Positions 32,563 through 51,168 of a stretch of 64,000 nt of DNA are shown in pieces; position 1 is the stretch's first letter; each line of letters begins with the position of its first letter. The notes under the pieces are model-generated. The model saw only the letters and a program-made list of their open reading frames with translations. It was not told the DNA's origin and ran no database searches. The position numbers and the translations under genes were made by a program. The DNA comes from WTFV01 sp965203525. GTDB taxonomy: Bacteria > Acidobacteriota > Vicinamibacteria > Vicinamibacterales > UBA8438. The stretch covers positions 1,612,001-1,676,000 of the forward strand of contig OZ241898.1 of NCBI GenBank assembly GCA_965203525.1, in the 5' to 3' direction.

Positions 32563-33954
32563 ATGTCGAAGGCGAGGACCGCGGCGCGCACGGTGTTCGT
32601 CTGCCAGGCGTGCGGCGGCCGCGCGCGGAAGTGGGCCGGACGCTGCCCCGACTGCGAGGCGTGGAACTCGATGGTCGAGGAGCCGGACGCGCCGGCGCCG
32701 GCCTCGGGAGGCGACGCCCGCTACGGCGCGGCGGCCGGCCGGGCCGAGGTGCGCCGCTACCTAGAGATCGACGTCGAGGCCGCCGCGCGCATGCCGAGCG
32801 GGTTCGGAGAGTTCGACCGCGTGCTCGGCGGCGGCATCGTGCCCGGATCGATGGTTCTGGTCGGGGGCGAGCCGGGCATCGGCAAGTCGACCCTGCTGCT
32901 GCAGGTGGCGGCCCGGGTCGCGGCCGCGTCCGGCCCCGTGCTGTACGCGTCGGGCGAGGAGTCGGAGCAGCAGGTGAAGGAGCGGGGCCGGCGTCTCGAC
33001 GTGGACGGGGCCGAGCTGTACCTGCTCGCCGAAACCTGTCTGGAGCGGCTGCTCGAAGCGGTCGGGCGAGTGCGGCCGGCGCTGCTCGTGGTCGATTCCA
33101 TCCAGACGATCTACTCGCTGCAACTCGCCTCGGCGCCGGGCAGCGTGGGGCAGGTGCGCGAAGCGGCGACGCATCTGCTGTTCAGCGCCAAGCGGGGCAA
33201 CCTGCCGACGATCCTCGTCGGCCACGTCACGAAGGACGGGAGCCTGGCCGGCCCCAAGGTGCTGGAGCACGTGGTCGACACGGTGCTCTACTTCGAGGGG
33301 GAGCGGCACCATTCGCACCGCGTGGTGCGGGCGGTGAAGAACCGCTTCGGGGCGGTCAGCGAGCTCGGCGTGTTCGAAATGACCGGCGCGGGACTCGCGC
33401 CGGTGCCGAACCCGTCCCGGCTGTTCCTGTCGGACCGCGCGGCCGGCGTGCCGGGGTCGGTGGTGCTCTGCTCGCTGGAGGGCACCCGGCCGATCCTGGT
33501 CGAGGTGCAGGCGCTGGTCAGCACCGGCGCCTACGGGACCGCGCGGCGGATGGCGAGCGGCATCGACCCCAACCGCCTGTCGCTGCTGCTGGCGGTGCTG
33601 GAGAAGCGGGCGGGGCTCGGGCTGGCGGGCGAGGACGTCTTCGTCAACGTGGCGGGCGGACTGGCGATCGACGAGCCGGCGGCCGATCTCGGGGTGGTGG
33701 CGGCGGTGGCGTCGAGCCTGCGCGGACGCGGCGTGCGGCCCGGCACGGCGGTGTTCGGCGAGGTGGGGCTCGGCGGCGAGGTGCGCGGGACGCCGCGGGC
33801 CGGGCTGCGCGTGAAGGAGGCGGCCCAGCTCGGATTCACGCGTTGCGTCCTGCCCGCCGCGAACGGCGGCCGGGACACGGCGGCCGACGGTTGCGAGACG
33901 ATCGGGGTCGAGACCGTCGAGGACGCCCTCGACGCGCTGCTGGCCGCTTCGTGA
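32563..33954 (+). CDS. radA: DNA repair protein RadA
   Basis: RadA (Sms) processes recombination intermediates by branch migration. The 463-residue protein has a C4 zinc finger (Cys14, 17, 28, 31), a RecA-like ATPase with Walker A GGEPGIGKSTL, the diagnostic RadA motif KNRFG, and the C-terminal Lon-protease-like domain (GGLAIDEPAADLGVVAA). ATG at 32563 places the zinc finger normally; a longer frame from 32503 is unlikely. It is followed by plsC after 13 bases. Confidence 0.96.
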   Translation: MSKARTAARTVFVCQACGGRARKWAGRCPDCEAWNSMVEEPDAPAPASGGDARYGAAAGRAEVRRYLEIDVEAAARMPSGFGEFDRVLGGGIVPGSMVLVGGEPGIGKSTLLLQVAARVAAASGPVLYASGEESEQQVKERGRRLDVDGAELYLLAETCLERLLEAVGRVRPALLVVDSIQTIYSLQLASAPGSVGQVREAATHLLFSAKRGNLPTILVGHVTKDGSLAGPKVLEHVVDTVLYFEGERHHSHRVVRAVKNRFGAVSELGVFEMTGAGLAPVPNPSRLFLSDRAAGVPGSVVLCSLEGTRPILVEVQALVSTGAYGTARRMASGIDPNRLSLLLAVLEKRAGLGLAGEDVFVNVAGGLAIDEPAADLGVVAAVASSLRGRGVRPGTAVFGEVGLGGEVRGTPRAGLRVKEAAQLGFTRCVLPAANGGRDTAADGCETIGVETVEDALDALLAAS

Positions 33955-33967
33955 CGGAGCCGGGCGG

Positions 33968-34705
33968 ATGCCTTCCCTGCACTGGTGGCGGACCGTGTTC
34001 TGGCTGATTCCGGCGATCTCCGTCTGCACCGTCGTGCTCGGCGCCCTCTCGCTGGCGTCCCTGCTCGCGGATCGGCGGGGCCGGGTGGCGCACCGTTGCG
34101 CGCGGGCCTGGGCGCGGCTCATCCTGGCGACGACCGGGGTGCGGACGTCGGCGCGCGGCGTGGAACAGGTGGACCGGGGCGCCTCGTACGTGTTCGTCTC
34201 CAACCACCAGAGCATCTACGACGTTCCGGTGCTGTTCGCCGCCCTGCCGTTGCAGCTCCGGATCATCGCCAAGGCGTCGCTCGGCCGCTTCCCGGTGCTC
34301 GGCTGGCACCTGCGCTGGACCGGCCACCTGCTGGTGGACCGCGCGCGCGCCGGCGCCGGCGCCCTGAAGCAGGTGGCGCGCATGATGCGCCGCGGCCACT
34401 CCCTGATCGTGTTTCCCGAAGGGACGCGGAGCGCCGACGGCCGGGTGGGGCGCTTCCGGCGCGGGCTGTTCCTGCTGGCCATCGACGCCGGGCTGCCGGT
34501 GGTGCCGGTGGCGGTGGCGGGCACGCGGCGCGTGATGCGCAAGGGGCGGTTGACGACCCGTCCCGGCGACGTGACGCTGGTCGTTCACCCGCCGGTGCCG
34601 ACCGACGGCCTGTCGCGCGCCGACGCGGGGGCCCTGGCCGAGCGCGTGCGCGGCCTCGTCGCGGCCTCGGTGGCGGCGGCCGAGGAAAGGGCCGCATGCG
34701 CGTAG
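33968..34705 (+). CDS. plsC: 1-acyl-sn-glycerol-3-phosphate acyltransferase
   Basis: A lysophosphatidate acyltransferase of 245 residues for phosphatidic acid synthesis. An N-terminal membrane helix (about residues 8-30) precedes the acyltransferase domain with the catalytic NHQSIYD (H-X4-D) and the glycerol-phosphate site FPEGTRS, then PVVPVAVAGTRRVM. Both motifs and length fit PlsC. The 3' end overlaps the ispDF start by 10 bases, so expression is coupled to isoprenoid synthesis. A close relative of unknown acyl specificity cannot be excluded. Confidence 0.9.
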   Translation: MPSLHWWRTVFWLIPAISVCTVVLGALSLASLLADRRGRVAHRCARAWARLILATTGVRTSARGVEQVDRGASYVFVSNHQSIYDVPVLFAALPLQLRIIAKASLGRFPVLGWHLRWTGHLLVDRARAGAGALKQVARMMRRGHSLIVFPEGTRSADGRVGRFRRGLFLLAIDAGLPVVPVAVAGTRRVMRKGRLTTRPGDVTLVVHPPVPTDGLSRADAGALAERVRGLVAASVAAAEERAACA

Positions 34706-35874
34706 CGGCGGTGGTGGCGGCGGGCGGGCGCGGGGCGCGCGTCGGCGGCGCGGCGCCGAAGCAGTTCCTGCCGCTGGGGGGCGGCACCCTCCTCGATCGG
34801 GCGCTGGCGCCTTTCGACGCGAGCGTCCGGGTCGCCGAGATCGTGGTCGTGCTGCCGGCCGGCCTGGCCGCGTCGCCGCCGGCCGGCCTGCGGGACGTCG
34901 CGACCCCGTTGCGGGTCGTCGCCGGCGGCGTGCGCCGGCAGGACTCGGTGGCGGCCGGCTTCGACGCTCTCGGCGACGGGACCGACGTGGTGCTGGTCCA
35001 CGATGCGGCGCGGCCGTTCTGCCCGCCTGCCCTCATCGGCCGCGCGATCGACGCGGCGGCCGAGTCGGGGGCCGCGGTTCCGGCCCTGCGCGCGACGGAC
35101 ACGATCAAGCAGGCCGTGGTCCGCGGCGGGCGGACCGTCGTCGGCGCGACGCTGCCGCGCGACTCGATCTACCTGGCCCAGACCCCGCAGGCGTTCCGGA
35201 TCGAGGTGCTGCGCGACGCGGTGGCGCTGGGACGGAGCGGGGTGGACGCGACGGACGAGGCGTCGCTGGCCGAACGCTGCGGGCACCCGGTGCGGCTGGT
35301 GGAGGGCGATCCGGACAACTTCAAGGTGACGTCGCCGGCGGATCTGCGGCGCGCCGCCGGCCGGGTGGAGCAGGCGCCGCCTCCCGGCCCGGCGTCCGTG
35401 CGGGTCGGGCTGGGATACGACCTGCATCGGACGGTCGCCGGACGCCGGTTGCTGCTCGGCGGCGTGCACGTGCCGCACGACCGGGGCCTGGAGGGGCATT
35501 CCGACGCGGATGCGGTGTGCCACGCGCTGATCGACGCCGTTCTGGGCGCCGCCGCGGCCGGCGACGTCGGCCGGCACTTCTCCGACCGCGACCCCCGCTG
35601 GAAGGGGGCGTCGGGCATCGACCTGCTGAGGCGGGCGGTCGCCGTCGTGCGCGAGCGCGGGTTCGCGGTCGGCAACGCCGACGTCGTGGTCATCGCCGAG
35701 CGCCCGCGCATCGGGCCGCACGCCGCCGCCATGCAGGAGCGGCTGGCGGCGGCCCTCGGCGTGGCGGCCGCGGCGGTCAGCGTCAAGGCGAAGACCGGCG
35801 AAGGGATGGACGCGGTGGGCCGTGGCGAGGCGATCGCGGCGCACGCGGTGGCGACGCTGGTGCCGCGATGCTGA
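34696..35874 (+). CDS. ispDF: Bifunctional IspD/IspF enzyme
   Basis: A single 392-residue protein joins two enzymes of the non-mevalonate isoprenoid pathway. The N-terminal IspD domain (2-C-methyl-D-erythritol 4-phosphate cytidylyltransferase) has VVAAGGRGARVGG, PKQFLPLGG, HDAARPFCP and an Arg/Asp-rich DATDEASLAE. The C-terminal IspF domain (2-C-methyl-D-erythritol 2,4-cyclodiphosphate synthase, from about residue 236) has GLGYDLHR, GGVHVPHDRGLEGHSDADAV split over its metal ligands, and KAKTGEGMDAVGRGEAI. IspE acts between the two reactions and is encoded at 24838. Fusion of IspD and IspF is known in some bacteria. Coupled by overlap to plsC and rlmB. Confidence 0.95.
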   Translation: MRVAAVVAAGGRGARVGGAAPKQFLPLGGGTLLDRALAPFDASVRVAEIVVVLPAGLAASPPAGLRDVATPLRVVAGGVRRQDSVAAGFDALGDGTDVVLVHDAARPFCPPALIGRAIDAAAESGAAVPALRATDTIKQAVVRGGRTVVGATLPRDSIYLAQTPQAFRIEVLRDAVALGRSGVDATDEASLAERCGHPVRLVEGDPDNFKVTSPADLRRAAGRVEQAPPPGPASVRVGLGYDLHRTVAGRRLLLGGVHVPHDRGLEGHSDADAVCHALIDAVLGAAAAGDVGRHFSDRDPRWKGASGIDLLRRAVAVVRERGFAVGNADVVVIAERPRIGPHAAAMQERLAAALGVAAAAVSVKAKTGEGMDAVGRGEAIAAHAVATLVPRC

Positions 35875-36593
35875 TCTTCGGCGTCCGGCCGGCGATCGAG
35901 GCGTTGCGCGCCGGGCGGGTGACGGCGCTGGCGGTGAGCACGCGCCGGCGGAGCGGTCTTTCGGAACTGCTGGAACTGGCGGCGCGCCGGCGGGTGCGCC
36001 TCCGCCGCGTGGAGCGCGCGGAGCTGGACCGGCTCGCGGGCGGCGCGGCGCACCAGGGGGTGGCGGCCACCGTCCGCGCGCCCGACGCCTGCTCCGTCGC
36101 CGATCTGGTCGCGGCCCGCACCCCGCCGCTGGTCGTCGTCCTCGACGGCATCGAGGATCCCCGCAACCTCGGCGCGGTCGCCCGGACCGTCGACGCGGCG
36201 GGCGGCTCCGGGCTCGTCCTGCCGGAGCGGCGGGCCGCCCCGGTCACCGGCGCCGCCGTCAAGGCCTCGGCCGGGGCGCTGGCGCACGTCCGGCTCGCTG
36301 CGGTCGTCAACCTCGCGCGGGCGATCGAGGAGTTGCAGGCGGCGGGGGTCTGGACGATCGGCCTCGACGCGGCGGCGGATCGGTCGCTGTACGATCTCGA
36401 TCTGCGCCTGCCGTCCGCGTTCGTCGTCGGCGGCGAGGGCCGCGGCCTGCGCCGGCTGGTGCGCGAGCGGTGCGACTGGCGCGCGGCGCTGCCGATGCGA
36501 GGGCAGGTGTCGAGCCTGAATGCGTCGGTCGCGGTCGGGGTGGCCCTGTTCGAGGCGCTGCGGCAGCGGTCGGCCGCCGCGCGGGTCGCGTGA
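35868..36593 (+). CDS. rlmB: 23S rRNA (guanosine-2'-O)-methyltransferase, SpoU/TrmH family
   Basis: A 241-residue SpoU-family enzyme with a short N-terminal substrate-binding domain (FGVRPAIEALRAG) and a knotted SAM-binding domain carrying the three family motifs: DGIEDPRNLGAVART, FVVGGEGRGL and PMRGQVSSLNASVAVGVALFE. It most resembles RlmB, which methylates G2251 of 23S rRNA, but tRNA-specific relatives share these motifs. The ATG overlaps the ispDF stop by seven bases. It is the last gene before the tRNA/tuf region. Confidence 0.9.
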   Translation: MLIFGVRPAIEALRAGRVTALAVSTRRRSGLSELLELAARRRVRLRRVERAELDRLAGGAAHQGVAATVRAPDACSVADLVAARTPPLVVVLDGIEDPRNLGAVARTVDAAGGSGLVLPERRAAPVTGAAVKASAGALAHVRLAAVVNLARAIEELQAAGVWTIGLDAAADRSLYDLDLRLPSAFVVGGEGRGLRRLVRERCDWRAALPMRGQVSSLNASVAVGVALFEALRQRSAAARVA

Positions 36594-36702
36594 GGCGCCG
36601 CGAGGCGGGGGCGGCCGGCGTTCCCGGGCCCGCGGACAGGCCGGCGCGCGGCCGCCCGGTGCGCCGGCGCGCCCCGGGTTCGCGGCCTGCGTCTCGTCCG
36701 TC

Positions 36703-36732
36703 TTGCAGCCGGCGCCGCGTTCTGGTATGCTC
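36703..36732 (+). promoter_or_regulatory. Sigma-70-like promoter of the tRNA-tuf operon
   Basis: TTGCAG at 36703-36708 and TATGCT at 36727-36732 are separated by 18 bases, and the first tRNA begins 15 bases after the -10. This is the best promoter match in this part of the window and is well placed to drive the four tRNAs and tuf. Confidence 0.6.
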
Positions 36733-36746
36733 TCCAATTCGTCCGG

Positions 36747-36822
36747 CTGGCGTAGCTCAGTCCGGCAGAGCGGCTGATTTGTAATCAGCGGGTCGGGGGT
36801 TCGAATCCCTTCGCCAGCTCCA
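36747..36822 (+). tRNA. tRNA-Thr (UGU)
   Basis: A 76-base cloverleaf with acceptor GCTGGCG paired to CGCCAGC, anticodon TGT in a CTGATTTGTAATCAG stem-loop, TTCGAAT in the T-loop and an encoded CCA. It is the first of a Thr-Tyr-Gly-Thr group before tuf, the same order as in many bacteria. Confidence 0.97.
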
Positions 36823-36918
36823 CAGGCTTGAACACGCGATCCCATTCCACCCGGTCGAGGCGCAGTCGGGGGCACGGGAGCGCCCGGTGAGGCGGGTCCC
36901 GGGCGAGGAGCGAATGTC

Positions 36919-37005
36919 GGCGAGGTTGCGGAGCGGTCAAACGCAACAGACTGTAAATCTGTCGCCCAAGCGGCTTCGGAGGTTCGAATCCTCCCCTCGC
37001 CACCA
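36919..37005 (+). tRNA. tRNA-Tyr (GUA)
   Basis: An 87-base class II tRNA with acceptor GGCGAGG paired to CCTCGCC, anticodon GTA in GACTGTAAATC and the long variable arm (GTCGCCCAAGCGGC region) expected of bacterial tRNA-Tyr. CCA is encoded at 37003-37005. Confidence 0.97.
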
Positions 37006-37048
37006 CGTTGCGGAGCAGGTCGCGGGGGCGGCGCGGGCGACCGGACGG

Positions 37049-37123
37049 GCGGGAGTAACTCAGTGGTAGAGTCACAGCCTTCCAAGCTGTTGGTCGCGGG
37101 TTCGATCCCCGTCTCCCGCTCCA
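37049..37123 (+). tRNA. tRNA-Gly (UCC)
   Basis: A 75-base cloverleaf with acceptor GCGGGAG paired to CTCCCGC, anticodon TCC within CAGCCTTCCAAGCTG, T-loop TTCGATC and encoded CCA. Confidence 0.97.
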
Positions 37124-37134
37124 GCGCCCGGGCG

Positions 37135-37176
37135 GCCGGGCCGGGGCTGCCGCGTCGCCGGGCCGGGGCCGCCGCG
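37135..37176. repeat. 22-bp tandem GC-rich repeat between tRNAs
   Basis: The 20-base unit at 37135-37154 recurs at 37157-37176 with one mismatch (22-bp step), and a partial third unit follows. It lies in the spacer between tRNA-Gly and the second tRNA-Thr. Confidence 0.75.
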
Positions 37177-37193
37177 CCGCCGGGTCGGGCGGA

Positions 37194-37213
37194 GAGCCGG
37201 CCGGGGCCGGCTC
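37194..37213 (+). other. GC hairpin in the inter-tRNA spacer
   Basis: GAGCCGGC (37194-37201) pairs perfectly with GCCGGCTC (37206-37213) across a CGGG loop, just before tRNA-Thr (GGU). With no U-tract it is more likely a processing or structural element than a terminator. Confidence 0.45.
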
Positions 37214-37229
37214 CCGGATTCGCGATCGG

Positions 37230-37304
<75 letters not shown>

Positions 37305-37353
37305 CCCTGGTGACGGAGGACGGCGGGCACGCCCATCTCGAACAGGAACAGTC

Positions 37354-38541
<1,188 letters not shown>

Positions 38542-38547
38542 CGCTCC

Positions 38548-38568
38548 CCGCCGGCCCGGGGCCGGCGG
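38548..38568 (+). terminator. Strong GC hairpin after tuf copy 1
   Basis: CCGCCGGCC (38548-38556) pairs perfectly with GGCCGGCGG (38560-38568) around a three-base loop, six bases after the tuf stop. A U-tract is missing, so it may attenuate rather than end transcription before rpmG. Confidence 0.45.
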
Positions 38569-38590
38569 CGCGGCGCGGAAGGTCAGAACC

Positions 38591-38740
38591 ATGCGGGACA
38601 TCGTCATTCTGGCGTGCACCGAGTGCAAGCGGCGGAACTACACGACGACGAAGAACAAGCGAAAGACCCCCGATCGGCTGCAGTTCCGGAAGTACTGCCG
38701 CTGGTGCCGGGCGCACAAGCCGCACCGCGAGACGAAGTAG
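38591..38740 (+). CDS. rpmG: 50S ribosomal protein bL33, zinc form
   Basis: A 49-residue bL33 with the usual DIVILACTECKRRNYTT start and a C-terminal KYCRWCRAHKPH. The CTEC and CRWC pairs make it the zinc-binding type. The gene lies between tuf and tRNA-Trp, matching tuf-rpmG-trnW-secE-nusG of many bacteria. Confidence 0.95.
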   Translation: MRDIVILACTECKRRNYTTTKNKRKTPDRLQFRKYCRWCRAHKPHRETK

Positions 38741-38756
38741 CGCGGGCGGCGGGTAC

Positions 38757-38832
38757 AGGCCAGTAGCTCAACTGGTAGAGCACCGGTCTCCAAAACCGGG
38801 GGCTGGGGGTTCGAGCCCCTCCTGGCCTGCCA
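38757..38832 (+). tRNA. tRNA-Trp (CCA)
   Basis: A 76-base cloverleaf with acceptor AGGCCAG paired to CTGGCCT, anticodon CCA in CCGGTCTCCAAAACCGG, T-loop TTCGAGC and encoded terminal CCA. It sits between rpmG and secE. Confidence 0.97.
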
Positions 38833-38883
38833 CGCTCCGGGGGCGGCGACGGCCTCGCGTGACCGTTGCAAGGACGCGACATC

Positions 38884-39138
38884 GTGAAATCGACGAAGCT
38901 GGAGACCGTGCGCGAGTCGTCCGCGGGGGGCGTGTTCGGCTGGTGGGGCAGGTCGCGCACGTTCCTGGCGCAGGTGCGCAACGAGCTCGAGCGGGTGACG
39001 TGGCCGACCTGGAAGGAAGTGCAGGCGACGACGTTCGTCGTGATCCTGACGTCGATCCTGTTCGGCATCTACCTCTGGGGCATCGATCTGGTGCTCGATC
39101 GGCTCGCGCGGGCGCTGTTCCAGGCATTTGGTGTGTGA
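38884..39138 (+). CDS. secE: Preprotein translocase subunit SecE
   Basis: SecE stabilises SecY in the membrane. The 84-residue protein has the amphipathic FLAQVRNELERVTWPTWKEV segment typical of the family and a single C-terminal transmembrane helix (about residues 53-75). GTG at 38884 follows an AAGGA stretch and is preferred to an earlier TTG at 38866. The stop overlaps the nusG ATG. Confidence 0.93.
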   Translation: MKSTKLETVRESSAGGVFGWWGRSRTFLAQVRNELERVTWPTWKEVQATTFVVILTSILFGIYLWGIDLVLDRLARALFQAFGV

Positions 39139-39704
39139 TGACGGACGTCGACACGAAGCAGTGGTACATCGTTCACACCTATTCCGGCTTCGAGCAGAAG
39201 GTGGAGGACTCGCTGAAGCTGCGCGTGAAGGCGCACGGCATGGAGGACGAGATCGGCGAGACCCTGGTGCCGACCGAGAACGTCGTCGAGATGCGCAACG
39301 GCAAGCGGGTGGTGACCACCAAGCGGGTCTTCCCCGGCTACGTCCTGGTCCGCATCGCGCCCGAGCCGGGCGCGGGCGGCAAGATGTCCGACCGCGCCTG
39401 GCACGTGGTGAAGAACACGCCGAAGGTGACCGGGTTCGTCGGGGCCGGCCAGAAGCCGACCCCCCTGACCGACGACGAGGTGAACCAGATCCTCCACCAG
39501 ATGACGGAGGCGGCCGAGCAGCCGAAGCCGAAGTACACGTTCGACAAGGGCGATCAGGTCCGGATCAACGAGGGGCCGTTCACCAGCTTCAACGGCGTGG
39601 TCGACGAGGTCAACGTCGACCGCAACACGCTGAAGGTGATGGTGACGATTTTCGGGCGCTCCACCCCGGTGGAGCTCGACTTCCTGCAGGTGGAGAAGCT
39701 GTAG
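39138..39704 (+). CDS. nusG: Transcription termination/antitermination protein NusG
   Basis: NusG (188 residues) binds RNA polymerase and links it to Rho or the ribosome. The NGN domain has QWYIVHTYSGFEQKVEDSL and the conserved VFPGYVLV, and the C-terminal KOW domain has DQVRINEGPFTSFNGVVDEV. The ATG overlaps the secE stop. Together with rplK downstream this is the standard secE-nusG-rplK arrangement. Confidence 0.97.
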   Translation: MTDVDTKQWYIVHTYSGFEQKVEDSLKLRVKAHGMEDEIGETLVPTENVVEMRNGKRVVTTKRVFPGYVLVRIAPEPGAGGKMSDRAWHVVKNTPKVTGFVGAGQKPTPLTDDEVNQILHQMTEAAEQPKPKYTFDKGDQVRINEGPFTSFNGVVDEVNVDRNTLKVMVTIFGRSTPVELDFLQVEKL

Positions 39705-39732
39705 GCGGGAGGAGGCCGGCCGCCGGCACGTC

Positions 39733-40197
39733 ATGGCGAAGAAGATCCTCGGACAGGTGAAGCTCCAGATCGCGGCCGGCAAGGCGACGCCGGCCCCGCC
39801 GGTGGGGACCGCGCTCGGCCCCCACGGCGTCAACATCATGGACTTCTGCAAGGCGTTCAACGCGAAGACCGCTGCCCAGGAGGGGCTGATCATTCCCGCG
39901 GTGGTGACCGTCTACGCGGACCGCTCCTACAGTTTCGTCACGAAGACGCCGCCCGCGGCGGTGCTGCTGAAGCGCGCCGCCAACATCGCCAAGGGCTCGG
40001 GCGAGCCGAACCGGACGAAGGTGGCCACGGTGACCCGGCAGCAGGTGGAGGAGATCGCCGGCGTCAAGATGCCGGACCTGAACGCGAACACCCTCGACGC
40101 GGCGGCCGCGATCGTCGCCGGCACGGCGCGGTCGATGGGGATCGAGGTCGAGGGGCAGGAACAGGGCGCCGGCGAGCGCGGCGACGGGCGGGAGTAG
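39733..40197 (+). CDS. rplK: 50S ribosomal protein uL11
   Basis: uL11 (154 residues) forms the GTPase-associated centre with 23S rRNA helices 43-44. The N-terminal domain has AAGKATPAPPVGTALGPHGVNI-type sequence and the C-terminal domain ends with the rRNA-binding TLDAAAAIVAGTARSMGIEV. The tail of about 12 residues is acidic and Gly-rich. The gene lies four bases before rplA. Confidence 0.97.
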   Translation: MAKKILGQVKLQIAAGKATPAPPVGTALGPHGVNIMDFCKAFNAKTAAQEGLIIPAVVTVYADRSYSFVTKTPPAAVLLKRAANIAKGSGEPNRTKVATVTRQQVEEIAGVKMPDLNANTLDAAAAIVAGTARSMGIEVEGQEQGAGERGDGRE

Positions 40198-40200
40198 ATC

Positions 40201-40905
<705 letters not shown>

Positions 40906-40907
40906 GC

Positions 40908-41441
40908 ATGGCACTCAGCAGGGCAGGCAAGGAAGCGCAGCTCGCGCACCTGAACGGGGAGTTCGGCGCCGCGGAGAGCGTCGTGCTGGTGGACTACAAG
41001 GGTCTCGACGTTCCGCGGGTCACCGAGCTGCGCCGGAAGATCCGCGGCGCGCAGGCGAGCTACCGGGTGGTGAAGAACTCGATCGCGCGCCGGGCCGTGG
41101 CCGGAACCCCGTTCGAGGCGTTGCGGGACCGTTTCGAAGGCACCACCGCGGTGGCCTGCAGCCGCGACGATCCGGTCGCGCTGGCGAAGACCCTCGTGGA
41201 CTTCGCGAAGACGGAGCCGGAGCTGGTCGTGAAGCTGGCCGTGGTGCAGGGCCAGGTGGTGGAGGCGGACGGCGTCGGCGAACTGGCGGCGTTGCCCGGC
41301 AAGGCCGAGCTGCAGGCGAAGCTGCTGATGGTGCTGCAGGCGCCGATGGCGCAACTGGCGCAGGTGCTCGCCGCCGTGCCGCGTGACTTGATGAACGTTC
41401 TGAGCCAGATCGAGAAGAAGAAGTCCGAGGAGGAAGGCTGA
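40908..41441 (+). CDS. rplJ: 50S ribosomal protein uL10
   Basis: uL10 (177 residues) anchors bL12 dimers on the stalk base. The N-terminal part has VVLVDYKGLDVPRVTELRRKIR and YRVVKNSIARRA, and the C-terminal helix, which holds the bL12 dimers, ends in a lysine/glutamate-rich tail. The gap before it is two bases, so there is no space for a classical L10 leader between rplA and rplJ. rplL follows after two bases. Confidence 0.96.
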   Translation: MALSRAGKEAQLAHLNGEFGAAESVVLVDYKGLDVPRVTELRRKIRGAQASYRVVKNSIARRAVAGTPFEALRDRFEGTTAVACSRDDPVALAKTLVDFAKTEPELVVKLAVVQGQVVEADGVGELAALPGKAELQAKLLMVLQAPMAQLAQVLAAVPRDLMNVLSQIEKKKSEEEG

Positions 41442-41443
41442 GC

Positions 41444-41830
41444 ATGGCTGAGGTGACCCAGGACCAGGTGGTCGATTACATCAAGGGAATGTCGGTTCTC
41501 GAGCTGTCGGGACTCGTCAAGCGGCTCGAGGAGGAGCTGGGCGTGTCGGCGGCGGCCGCCATGCCGGTCGCGGTCGCCGGCGCCGCGGGGCCGGGGGCGG
41601 CGGCCGAGGAGGAGGAGCAGACCGAGTTCACGGTCACCCTGACCGAGATCGGGCCGAAGAAGATCAACGTGATCAAGGTCGTCCGCGAGGTCACGAGCCT
41701 GGGTCTCAAGGAAGCCAAGGATCTCGTCGAGAGCGCGCCGAGCGCCGTCAAGGAGGCGATCCCGAAGGACGAGGCCGAGGCGCTCCGGAAGAAGTTCGAG
41801 GAAGTCGGCGCCAAGGCCGAGGTCAAGTAG
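41444..41830 (+). CDS. rplL: 50S ribosomal protein bL12
   Basis: bL12 (128 residues) is the multi-copy stalk protein that recruits translation GTPases. An N-terminal dimerisation domain (VVDYIKGMSVLELSGLVKRL) is joined by an Ala/Gly/Pro hinge to the C-terminal domain with KINVIKVVREVTSLGLKEAKDLVE. Standard length. A strong hairpin follows in the gap before rpoB. Confidence 0.97.
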   Translation: MAEVTQDQVVDYIKGMSVLELSGLVKRLEEELGVSAAAAMPVAVAGAAGPGAAAEEEEQTEFTVTLTEIGPKKINVIKVVREVTSLGLKEAKDLVESAPSAVKEAIPKDEAEALRKKFEEVGAKAEVK

Positions 41831-41873
41831 CCCCGGCGCACGTCGTGGTCCGGCGGGTGTCGGCGGTCGTCCG

Positions 41874-41901
41874 CCGCCGCGGCGCGTCCGCGCCGCGGCG
41901 G
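41874..41901 (+). promoter_or_regulatory. Strong hairpin between rplL and rpoB
   Basis: A perfect 13-bp inverted repeat (41874-41886 with 41889-41901) almost without a loop lies 43 bases after the rplL stop in the 164-bp gap before rpoB. In other bacteria an attenuator at this site lowers rpoBC relative to the ribosomal genes; the position matches, but there is no U-tract. Nothing else was seen in the gap. Confidence 0.5.
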
Positions 41902-41994
41902 GCCGGTTCGGGCCCGGGGCGCGGGCGGTTGCCGGGGTCGCGTGGCGTGGACGCGCCCGGCGCGTTTCCTTGATCGACGGAGAGGGCTTCAACC

Positions 41995-46392
<4,398 letters not shown>

Positions 46393-46406
46393 AGGGAAGG
46401 AACTCC

Positions 46407-50990
<4,584 letters not shown>

Positions 50991-51057
50991 GCGGGCGGCT
51001 CCGACCCGTGCGGGAGGCAGCGCCGCCGGCCGGCAGGATCGGGGCAATCGTCCGCCC

Positions 51058-51086
51058 TTGCCCGGCGCTTCGTTTGGTGGTAGTAT
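51058..51086 (+). promoter_or_regulatory. Sigma-70-like promoter of the str operon
   Basis: TTGCCC at 51058-51063 and TAGTAT at 51081-51086 are separated by exactly 17 bases, in the one long gap before the ribosomal-protein operons. This would give a leader of about 260 bases before rpsL. Confidence 0.6.
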
Positions 51087-51136
51087 CCGTCGGTTCGGCG
51101 GGGCTTGGAAAATCCTGTCCGGCTCCGCCCCCGTCC

Positions 51137-51168
51137 GAAAGAGGCGCGGTCGTTCAAGAACCTCTTTC
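51137..51168 (+). promoter_or_regulatory. Leader hairpin upstream of rpsL
   Basis: GAAAGAGG (51137-51144) pairs perfectly with CCTCTTTC (51161-51168) over a 16-base loop. It falls in the untranslated leader of the predicted str transcript and could be a control element; its sequence is less GC-rich than its surroundings, which makes the pairing less likely to be chance. Confidence 0.5.

Noticed and set aside
37135..37176. The 22-bp tRNA-spacer repeat as a member of the boundary duplication set
   Set aside because: The step is much shorter, the sequence is low-complexity GGC/CCG, and it does not involve a coding boundary.
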